NCBI GenBank assembly: GCA_019751935.1 | Contig: JAIEMR010000130.1 | Span: forward strand, 1-6,420 | Origin: Alphaproteobacteria bacterium | Lineage (GTDB): Bacteria > Pseudomonadota > Alphaproteobacteria > Paracaedibacterales > CAIULA01 | Direction: 5' to 3' | Length of the DNA stretch: 6,420 bases | Shown here: in pieces, positions 1 through 5,615 of the stretch | Layout: each line of letters begins with the position of its first letter | Position numbering within the stretch: the first letter of the stretch is position 1 | The notes under the pieces: generated by a model | Seen by the model: the letters and a program-made list of their open reading frames with translations, nothing else | Databases searched by the model: none | Told to the model about the DNA's origin: nothing | Translations under genes and position numbers: made by a program

Positions 1-24
1 AAATCGGTATATTTAGGAAATATC

Positions 25-30
25 TATAAT
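25..30 (+). promoter_or_regulatory. Possible -10 box of the tRNA-Val promoter
   Basis: A perfect TATAAT lies 7 nt before the first base of the tRNA. No convincing -35 hexamer is visible at the right distance, and the window begins too close upstream to check longer spacers. If this is the real -10, transcription would start at about position 37, leaving the tRNA precursor with almost no 5' leader. TATAAT is common by chance in AT-rich DNA, so this is only a candidate. Confidence 0.4.
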
Positions 31-37
31 TTCAAAA

Positions 38-112
<75 letters not shown>

Positions 113-154
113 TTCTTCGCTGTTATTTTATCCTGGTTTGTGTAAAATAAGGGT

Positions 155-1195
155 ATGATTTCAGAGTCCACTCAACCACCTGTTTCTTTTTTGCGCGTCT
201 TTTTCAGGCAATTGATGCGACTTATTCTTATTCCGTCAATTCTTGTCTTTTCCGTCCTGTTTGCTTTATACGGGCCTGAAGGAATCTTGACAAAAGGCTC
301 ACGAATTAAAGATATAACTGTTATTATTAAGCCTGGAACATCTTCATTTTCTATCTCTGAGCAGCTTGTGGAAAAAGGCGTTTTTTCTTACCCTTGGCTT
401 TTTCTAGCAGCTCAGCACCTTCATTACCCCAAGAAAAAGCTAAAAGCAGGCGAATACCTCATTTCCAAAACAGCATCCCCATGGTCTATTATTAACCAAA
501 TGAGCGAGGGAAGGACCGTTATTCGCAAACTCACAATTCCCGAAGGATTAATGGTGAGTCAAATTGTGAACATTTTGGAAAATACAGATTCTCTGACAGG
601 AAAAATTACATTCATACCCCCAGAAGGAACTCTTTTGCCGGAAACATACTCCTATTCTTATGGAGATGATCGCCAGAAAATACTGAATCATATGCACCGT
701 TCCATGACAAATCTTCTGAACGAATTGTGGCCTCAAAAAATTTCGAATAGCCCCCACACTAAAACGCCACATCATGCTTTAGTACTAGCCTCTATTGTTG
801 AAAAAGAAACAAGATTGCCAACTGAGCGTCGCAGAGTAGCCAGTGTCTTTTTAAACAGATTGAAAATTGGTATGCGCCTTCAGGCTGACCCTACTGTAAT
901 TTATGCTATTACCGAGGGAAAGCATGTGTTAGAACGAGAACTAACGAAAAAAGATCTGCAAACAGAATCTCCTTTTAATACTTACACTGTGACAGGACTT
1001 CCCCCCTCTCCTATTGCTTGCCCAGGACGTGCTGCCATAGAAGCTGTTCTTGATCCTGAGACCACAAAAGACCTTTACTTTGTGGCCGATGGAACCGGCG
1101 GACATGTCTTTAGCTCAAACCTAAAACAGCATAATCAACGTGTAACGACATGGAGAAAAATCAGTCGCCGCAAAACAGAAGAAAGCAAATTGTAG
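155..1195 (+). CDS. mltG: Endolytic murein transglycosylase MltG (YceG-like)
   Basis: MltG is an inner-membrane lytic transglycosylase that cleaves nascent peptidoglycan glycan strands internally and is thought to set strand length behind the synthases. The 346-residue product has a short cytoplasmic N-terminus, one membrane helix at about residues 22-40, a LysM-like region at about 51-105, and the YceG catalytic domain. Family hallmarks are PEGTLLPETY (156-165), ASIVEKET (212-219) with the probable catalytic glutamate at Glu216, RLQADPTVIYAI (241-252), ESPFNTY (271-277) and GLPPSPI (281-287). Length is normal for the family. The start is weakly marked: an in-frame TAA at 143-145 rules out an earlier start, and the only purine run (AAGGG, 149-153) sits 1 nt before the ATG. 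The next in-frame ATG (215) would remove the positively charged segment before the membrane helix. The gene ends 2 nt before the preferred gmk start, so the two are probably co-transcribed. Pairing of mltG with gmk is familiar in alphaproteobacteria. Confidence 0.94.
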   Translation: MISESTQPPVSFLRVFFRQLMRLILIPSILVFSVLFALYGPEGILTKGSRIKDITVIIKPGTSSFSISEQLVEKGVFSYPWLFLAAQHLHYPKKKLKAGEYLISKTASPWSIINQMSEGRTVIRKLTIPEGLMVSQIVNILENTDSLTGKITFIPPEGTLLPETYSYSYGDDRQKILNHMHRSMTNLLNELWPQKISNSPHTKTPHHALVLASIVEKETRLPTERRRVASVFLNRLKIGMRLQADPTVIYAITEGKHVLERELTKKDLQTESPFNTYTVTGLPPSPIACPGRAAIEAVLDPETTKDLYFVADGTGGHVFSSNLKQHNQRVTTWRKISRRKTEESKL

Positions 1196-1197
1196 TC

Positions 1198-1833
1198 ATG
1201 CAATCCAATTCTTATCGTGGCGTTATGTTAGTTTTATCCTCTCCCTCAGGTGCAGGAAAAACATCAATTGTAAAAGAATTACTCAAACAAGAATCTAGCA
1301 TTATTACTTCTATTTCCGTTACAACAAGGCCAGCGCGACCTGGAGAAATTGACGGGCATGATTACCATTTTATTAATCATGAAACCTATCATCAAATGCT
1401 TAAAGCTGGTGAATTGCTTGAGCATGCTGAAGTTTATGGAAATTTTTACGGAACTCTAAAAACCCCTGTTTCTGAAGCTCTTTCAAAAGGGAAAGACATC
1501 ATCTTTGATTTAGACTGGCAAGGAACCCAACAACTTTCTGAGGCTGCGCGTGCAGATCTTGTTAGCATTTTTATTCTACCACCCTCCCTTGAAGAGCTTG
1601 AAAAAAGACTGAGAAAGAGAGCTCAAGATAGCGAAGAAGTCGTTAAACGCCGCATGGCTTCAGCTTCTCATGATCTAACTCATTGGGCTGAATATGATTA
1701 TGTTATTATTAATGAAAATTTCGAGTATAGTGTTGAATGTGTCAGGTCTATTTTAAAAAGTGAAAAATTAAAAAGAACCCGGCAACCCTCTTTACATAGT
1801 TTTGTAAATTGTCTAAGAAATCCTAAAGGATAA
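1198..1833 (+). CDS. gmk: Guanylate kinase
   Basis: Gmk transfers phosphate from ATP to GMP or dGMP, making GDP/dGDP in the cytoplasm for nucleic-acid synthesis and GTP supply. The 211-residue product shows the P-loop SGAGKTS (17-23) and the GMP-binding stretch SVTTRPARPGEIDGHDYHF (40-58), including Arg44, Arg47 and Tyr56. GNFYGT (81-86), FDLDWQG (103-109) and the lid RLRKRAQDSEEVVKRR (137-152) follow, all in the expected order. An in-frame ATG at 1150 would add 16 basic, polar residues encoded inside the 3' end of mltG. I prefer 1198 because the protein then begins MQSNSYRGVMLVLSSPSG, like typical Gmk proteins, a GAAGAAAG purine run lies about 10 nt upstream, and the start falls 2 nt after the mltG stop, which favours translational coupling. 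The yicC gene often found before gmk in proteobacteria is absent. Confidence 0.95.
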   Translation: MQSNSYRGVMLVLSSPSGAGKTSIVKELLKQESSIITSISVTTRPARPGEIDGHDYHFINHETYHQMLKAGELLEHAEVYGNFYGTLKTPVSEALSKGKDIIFDLDWQGTQQLSEAARADLVSIFILPPSLEELEKRLRKRAQDSEEVVKRRMASASHDLTHWAEYDYVIINENFEYSVECVRSILKSEKLKRTRQPSLHSFVNCLRNPKG

Positions 1834-1849
1834 TTCTAAAATCCTTTTT
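1825..1849 (+). terminator. Weak intrinsic-terminator-like hairpin at the end of gmk
   Basis: AAAGGAT (1825-1831) pairs perfectly over 7 bp with ATCCTTT (1841-1847) around a 9-nt loop, and the 3' arm runs into a short T-run ending at 1849. It overlaps the gmk stop codon. Only two of the seven pairs are G-C, so the stem is weak and may attenuate rather than stop transcription into ftsA. Confidence 0.35.
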
Positions 1850-1870
1850 AAAAATATTAAAAGAATAAAA

Positions 1871-3163
1871 ATGAGTTTATTTACAAAAAAAACGCCCACT
1901 GAAAAAAGTGAATTATTTGCAGCCCTTGATATTGGAGCCAGCAAGATTTGTTGTGCAATTGCCAGGGTAAACAATCGCACCTCTTCTGGTGGAAATCTTA
2001 ACGACATTAACTCGCAACTACGAATTGTAGGGGTCGGTTATCAAGTATCAAGAGGAATTAAGGCTGGAAAAATTATTGATCTCGAAGCTTTAGAGGATTC
2101 AATTTTAAATGCTGTTCATAGCGCCGAACAAGCCGCCAATCAAAACATCAACAGTGTTTATGTAAATCTTCCAGCAGGAGCCACCTCTTCTCACAATATA
2201 AGAACAGAAATACACCTTTCCAATAGTGCCGTCGATGAGACTCATTTACGCCGTTTGTTAAGTGTTAATCGCGATACTTCTATTAGTCCTGATAGACAAG
2301 TCATACATATGCTTCCTCTTTCTTATTCTCTTGATTCAATTGAAGGCATTAGAGATCCAAGGGGAATGATTGGCGAAAAACTATCGGTTAATTTACATGT
2401 AGTATCAGCGCCTACCGGACTCATTCGAAATTTAACAAGCTGTATTGGTAGATGCCATTTAGATGTTGCAGGGTATGTTGTCCCTCCTTATGCCTCTGGA
2501 CTTGCTATTTTAGTTGAAGATGAACTTGAACTGGGCGTGACTATCGTTGACCTTGGAGGCGGGAATACAACCATTGCTTCCTTTCATGAAGGAAATTTAG
2601 TCCATATTGCTAGCATCCCCTTAGGAGGCTCAAGCATTACCAACGATATTGCGCGCGGCCTTGCAACTCCTCTTGCTCAAGCAGAACGCTTAAAAACCCT
2701 GTACGGTACTTTGATCCCTTCATCATCAGACGACAGAGAAAGTATTTTAGTAACGCAAATGGGTGAAACGGATAAAACACAAGCTTATCAAATTCCTAAA
2801 GGAACATTGATTCACATCATTCGTTCACGTGTTGAAGAAATACTTGAACTTGTTGGAGAGAAGATGCGCGCCTCAGCTGTTGATCCAGTTGTCTATCAAC
2901 GGATTGTCTTGACAGGAGGAACCAGTCAACTTCAAGGCATCAGAGAGATGGCATCGCAAATCTTAGGAAAACAAGTTCGCCTTGGACAACCAACAGGATT
3001 AACAGGCGTTAGTGATATCGTTAATAGTCCAACCTTTTCAACCTGTGCGGGCCTTCTTCAATATGGGCTGCAAGATTATAGCGGCAATCAAATCATTCGA
3101 ATAAACACAGGTAAATCTCAAGTATGGCAAAGGTTTAATATGTGGATTAGAGAAAATTTTTAA
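1871..3163 (+). CDS. ftsA: Cell division protein FtsA
   Basis: FtsA is the actin-like ATPase that anchors FtsZ filaments to the inner membrane and recruits later division proteins. The 430-residue product has the phosphate-1 motif ALDIGASKICCAI (18-30), the phosphate-2 motif VTIVDLGGGNTTIA (223-236) and the adenosine-binding segment VLTGGTSQLQGI (346-357). It ends in an amphipathic helix, QVWQRFNMWIRENF (417-430), matching the family's membrane-targeting sequence. Length is typical. The start is supported by the charged lead-in before the first beta strand, although the ribosome-binding site is poor (an A-rich AAAAGAA run). It sits 37 nt after gmk and 190 nt before the preferred ftsZ start. 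ftsQ, which normally precedes ftsA, is not in this window. No terminator is evident after the stop. Confidence 0.96.
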   Translation: MSLFTKKTPTEKSELFAALDIGASKICCAIARVNNRTSSGGNLNDINSQLRIVGVGYQVSRGIKAGKIIDLEALEDSILNAVHSAEQAANQNINSVYVNLPAGATSSHNIRTEIHLSNSAVDETHLRRLLSVNRDTSISPDRQVIHMLPLSYSLDSIEGIRDPRGMIGEKLSVNLHVVSAPTGLIRNLTSCIGRCHLDVAGYVVPPYASGLAILVEDELELGVTIVDLGGGNTTIASFHEGNLVHIASIPLGGSSITNDIARGLATPLAQAERLKTLYGTLIPSSSDDRESILVTQMGETDKTQAYQIPKGTLIHIIRSRVEEILELVGEKMRASAVDPVVYQRIVLTGGTSQLQGIREMASQILGKQVRLGQPTGLTGVSDIVNSPTFSTCAGLLQYGLQDYSGNQIIRINTGKSQVWQRFNMWIRENF

Positions 3164-3261
3164 AATTTATAATAAATTCAAATATAATATAAACTTAAAC
3201 TAACTATAGATTTTTTTTAAATCCCCGATTATCATAATAAAAAGTAGATGAATAAACTAAT

Positions 3262-3292
3262 TTGCCCTTGGTAATTGACGATTCTTTATAAT
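3262..3292 (+). promoter_or_regulatory. Candidate ftsZ promoter
   Basis: The ftsA-ftsZ gap (3164-3353) is very AT-rich. Its best promoter candidate is a perfect TATAAT at 3287-3292 with TTGCCC at 3262-3267 as a possible -35, giving a 19-nt spacer, slightly longer than ideal. A better-looking TTGACG at 3275-3280 is too close to this TATAAT and would have to pair with a weak TTAAAG around 3297. Transcription from the TATAAT would start near 3299 and give an ftsZ leader of about 55 nt. No CtrA-type TTAA-N7-TTAA site was found in the gap. Confidence 0.4.
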
Positions 3293-3306
3293 AGAATTAA
3301 AGGAAC

Positions 3307-3329
3307 GATAGTTTTCATTACTCACTTAA
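3307..3329 (+). repeat. Shared leader motif, ftsZ copy
   Basis: GATAGTTT (3307-3314) and ACTCACTTAA (3320-3329) are separated by 5 nt. Both blocks recur exactly, in the same order and 7 nt apart, just upstream of fmt at 5579-5603. Function is unknown; the position between the candidate ftsZ promoter and the start codon would put this copy in the 5' untranslated region. Confidence 0.5.
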
Positions 3330-3353
3330 AAGTTGTAAGGATTGATAGTAACG

Positions 3354-4871
3354 ATGAGCACACAAAAAGCAAAAGCAGCTGACGCAATGGACCTTAGGCC
3401 ACGAATTACCGTTATTGGCGTTGGAGGTGCTGGAAGCAATGCCGTAAATAATATGATTCGCGCTAAATTAGAAGGCGTTGAGTTCATCGTTGCAAATACT
3501 GATGCTCAGGCTCTTGAGCAATCTTTAGTTGACCGAGTTAAAAGAATCCAACTTGGCCTTAATATAACTCAAGGTCTTGGCGCTGGTTCCAAACCGGATG
3601 TTGGACGTGCATCTGCTGAAGAGTCCATGGAAGAAGTTATTGATCATCTTCGTGGCAGCAATATGGTCTTTATTACTGCAGGTATGGGTGGCGGCACAGG
3701 AACAGGAGCCGCTCCTGTCATTGCAAGAGCAGCACGAGAAAGCGGCATTTTAACTGTTGGCGTTGTCACAAAACCTTTCCACTTTGAGGGCTCTCATCGT
3801 GCTCGCTCTGCGGAAAGAGGCATTGATGAGTTACAACAATACGTCGATACCTTGATTATCATCCCAAACCAAAACCTCTTTAGAATCGCCAATGAGCGCA
3901 CAACTTTTGCAGACGCCTTTAAAATGGCTGATGATGTGCTGTATTCTGGCGTCAGAGGCGTTACTGACCTGATGATGATGCCTGGTTTGATTAACTTAGA
4001 CTTTGCTGATATCAGAGCTGTTATGGCTGAAATGGGCAAAGCTATGATGGGAACTGGCGAAGCAGAAGGTGACAGACGCGCCCTAGATGCAGCAGAAGCA
4101 GCCATTTCCAATCCGCTTCTTGATGATGTTTCAATGAAAGGCGCCAAGGGCGTTCTCATCAACATCACGGGTGGTTATGATATGACCCTTTATGAAGTTG
4201 ACGAAGCAGCAAATCGTATCCGTGAAGACGTTGAATCAGAAGCAAACATTATTTTTGGATCCACATTTGACGAAAAACTGAATGGAAGAATGCGCGTTTC
4301 TGTTGTTGCAACAGGAATTGGAGCCCCAACAGCAGCTTCCTCATGGCGCCCAATAAGTGAAGTAAATTTTGCTCCTTCTTTAAAATCAACGCCTGCAGCC
4401 GCACATGCTAGTCATGCGCCGCAGTCCCCGTCTACTTATTCTGGGTTTGCAGCAAGCGAAGACACTTATGCTTCTTTAGAAATAGAAAAAACACATGCAC
4501 CAGCAACAGAGAATTTAAATAGTAACTCTGATTTTTCAAATGCGCATCTTTCTGATGGAAATAGAGACTTCGAAGCAGCGGAAAAATCAGATAATAATTC
4601 GTTGTTTGATAAGAATGAAGATTTTGGAACGGCTCAAAATTACCAAGAAGAGCCTCGTAATTTTTCACAGCAACCTACTGTTCCAGATGAAAGGACAGAA
4701 CGCAGAAGGACTCCTTCTTTATTTGAAAGATTTACAGGAGTCAGCCGCAATCGTCCTCAACAACACCCTGTGACTGAGCAAGCTTTAAAAAATAACACCA
4801 AGAGCTCAGAAGATGAGCGTGATGTGGATATTTTAGATATTCCTGCCTTCTTAAGAAGAGGTAATAACTAA
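3354..4871 (+). CDS. ftsZ: Cell division protein FtsZ
   Basis: FtsZ is the tubulin-like GTPase that polymerises into the cytokinetic ring at midcell and is tethered by FtsA. The 505-residue product has the Rossmann start ITVIGVGGAGSNAVNNM (18-34), the tubulin signature GGGTGTG (112-118), and the T7 synergy loop with Asn214, Asp216 and Asp219 (NLDFADI), which completes the GTPase site of the neighbouring subunit. The globular core ends near residue 324. A polar, acidic linker of about 160 residues follows, then the conserved tail DILDIPAFLRRGNN (492-505), the docking peptide for FtsA and other partners. The long linker and IPAFLRR tail are typical of alphaproteobacteria. I chose ATG 3354: TAAGGA at 3336-3341 is the ribosome-binding site, about 12 nt away. 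An in-frame TTG at 3342 directly abuts that site and is implausible; ATG 3387 is possible but lacks a ribosome-binding site. def begins 7 nt downstream. Confidence 0.97.
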   Translation: MSTQKAKAADAMDLRPRITVIGVGGAGSNAVNNMIRAKLEGVEFIVANTDAQALEQSLVDRVKRIQLGLNITQGLGAGSKPDVGRASAEESMEEVIDHLRGSNMVFITAGMGGGTGTGAAPVIARAARESGILTVGVVTKPFHFEGSHRARSAERGIDELQQYVDTLIIIPNQNLFRIANERTTFADAFKMADDVLYSGVRGVTDLMMMPGLINLDFADIRAVMAEMGKAMMGTGEAEGDRRALDAAEAAISNPLLDDVSMKGAKGVLINITGGYDMTLYEVDEAANRIREDVESEANIIFGSTFDEKLNGRMRVSVVATGIGAPTAASSWRPISEVNFAPSLKSTPAAAHASHAPQSPSTYSGFAASEDTYASLEIEKTHAPATENLNSNSDFSNAHLSDGNRDFEAAEKSDNNSLFDKNEDFGTAQNYQEEPRNFSQQPTVPDERTERRRTPSLFERFTGVSRNRPQQHPVTEQALKNNTKSSEDERDVDILDIPAFLRRGNN

Positions 4872-4878
4872 AAATCTC

Positions 4879-5394
4879 ATGGCCCTCTTAACTGTTCTAA
4901 CCATTCCAGACCCAAGGCTCCGTATAAAAGCGGAGCCTGTTGCACAAGTAGACGATACTGTACGTCGGCTTATGGCCGATATGGTGGAGACAATGTATGC
5001 TGATGATGGAGCTGGCCTGGCAGCCACTCAAGTCGGCATTACCAAAAGAGTCATTGTTTTCGATATTTCAGACCATTTCCCAGACCTACCATTGATGAAA
5101 ATGGCAAATCCAGAAATTATCTGGCGTTCAAAAGAAACGGTTACTGAGCCAGAAGCATGTCTTTCTGTTCCTGAACAATTTGCTAATGTAAAAAGATTCA
5201 AAGCCGTACGTGTTCGTTATATAGATGAACACAACCAGCCTCAGGAAATTGAGGGCGAAGGGCTTTTGGCTAAATGCTTACAGCATGAAATTGATCATCT
5301 GGATGGTATTGTTTATATTGACCATCTGTCTACTCTTAAAAGACAATTAATCATTCAAAAAGTTCAAAAGCTAAAAAAGTTATCTAAGCTTTGA
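4879..5394 (+). CDS. def: Peptide deformylase
   Basis: Def is the metal-dependent hydrolase that removes the N-formyl group from new proteins at the ribosome. All three family motifs are present in the 171-residue product. Motif 1 is GAGLAATQ (44-51). Motif 2 is EACLS (92-96), with metal ligand Cys94. Motif 3 is HEIDH (136-140), with metal ligands His136 and His140 and catalytic Glu137. Motif 2 normally reads EGCLS, so the glycine before the cysteine is replaced by Ala93. The start MALLTVLTIPDPRLR matches the usual bacterial N-terminus. The nearest good purine run (AGAGG, 4857-4861) is 17 nt upstream, too far for ideal initiation, so coupling to ftsZ termination 7 nt before is likely. The lysine-rich C-terminal helix (about 154-169) is usual. 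The pairing with fmt is a classic functional couple, here split by a 221-nt gap. Confidence 0.95.
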   Translation: MALLTVLTIPDPRLRIKAEPVAQVDDTVRRLMADMVETMYADDGAGLAATQVGITKRVIVFDISDHFPDLPLMKMANPEIIWRSKETVTEPEACLSVPEQFANVKRFKAVRVRYIDEHNQPQEIEGEGLLAKCLQHEIDHLDGIVYIDHLSTLKRQLIIQKVQKLKKLSKL

Positions 5395-5460
5395 TTCATT
5401 GAAAAACACAATGTACAGCCAAACCAATATAAAATTGCTTCACAAACTCAAAACAACTTC

Positions 5461-5561
5461 CGTCATCACGAGGAGCCATAGGCGACGTGGTGATCCAGAG
5501 GCTGTTTTGTTGAAAGACTGTTTTTCTGGATGGCCACGCAACTTTGTTGCTCGCCATGACG
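5461..5561. repeat. Imperfect palindromic repeat element between def and fmt
   Basis: The left arm (5461-5499) and right arm (5525-5561) are imperfect reverse complements around a 25-nt centre. Matching blocks are CGTCAT, CGAG, CGTGG and ATCCAGA, read in the left arm and in the complement of the right arm; the tract between CGAG and CGTGG differs in both sequence and length. The layout (a CGTCAT...CGAGGAGC start, GTGGTGATCCAG inside, CTGGATGGCCACG...CTCGCCATGACG to finish) resembles the dispersed palindromic repeats found in many proteobacterial genomes, including the Rickettsia palindromic elements; that family link is from memory, not a search. It is clearly GC-richer than the flanking DNA. 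In RNA it could fold into a long hairpin, but no T-run follows, so it is not a standard terminator. The centre also holds a short direct repeat, CTGTTTT at 5502-5508 and 5518-5524. Confidence 0.75.
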
Positions 5562-5578
5562 ATAATTAGAAGTAACGT

Positions 5579-5603
5579 GATAGTTTAAAAAATACTCACT
5601 TAA
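5579..5603 (+). repeat. Shared leader motif, fmt copy
   Basis: GATAGTTT (5579-5586) and ACTCACTTAA (5594-5603) are separated by 7 nt and match the two blocks upstream of ftsZ (3307-3329). Here the second block merges into the fmt ribosome-binding site, since its final AA begins AAGGA at 5602-5606. It begins 17 nt after the palindrome's right arm. No clear promoter hexamers stand out beside it. Confidence 0.5.
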
Positions 5604-5615
5604 GGAATCATTACC

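Noticed and set aside
548..775. Minus-strand frame inside mltG
   Set aside because: It is antisense to the conserved MltG catalytic region and has no start signals or recognisable motifs.
1150..1197. Extended gmk start at ATG 1150, overlapping the end of mltG
   Set aside because: The extra 16 residues are basic and polar, lie entirely within mltG coding sequence, and have no ribosome-binding site; the ATG at 1198 gives the usual Gmk N-terminus.
1813..2007. Minus-strand frame over the gmk-ftsA junction
   Set aside because: It overlaps the ftsA phosphate-1 region in antisense and has no recognisable protein features.
3206..3224. T8 run with GATTT/AAATC flanks after ftsA as a terminator
   Set aside because: The T-run sits in the loop of a 5-bp AT-rich stem rather than after it, so it does not have terminator layout.
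3342..3353. ftsZ start at TTG 3342
   Set aside because: The TAAGGA ribosome-binding site ends at 3341, leaving no spacing, and the four added residues match nothing typical; ATG 3354 is preferred.
3794..4168. Long minus-strand frame inside ftsZ
   Set aside because: It lies wholly antisense to the conserved FtsZ core and its translation shows no recognisable domain.
4432..4773. Frames on both strands over the FtsZ linker
   Set aside because: They arise from the low-complexity linker DNA. The ftsZ frame continues through to the conserved IPAFLRR tail, so it is intact and no frameshift is needed.
5367..5392. AAAGCT/AGCTTT inverted repeat at the end of def as a terminator
   Set aside because: The stem is only 6 bp with a 14-nt loop, lies inside coding sequence and is not followed by a T-run.
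5585..5603. Two TTAA half-sites upstream of fmt as a CtrA box
   Set aside because: The half-sites are 11 nt apart rather than the 7 expected for TTAA-N7-TTAA.
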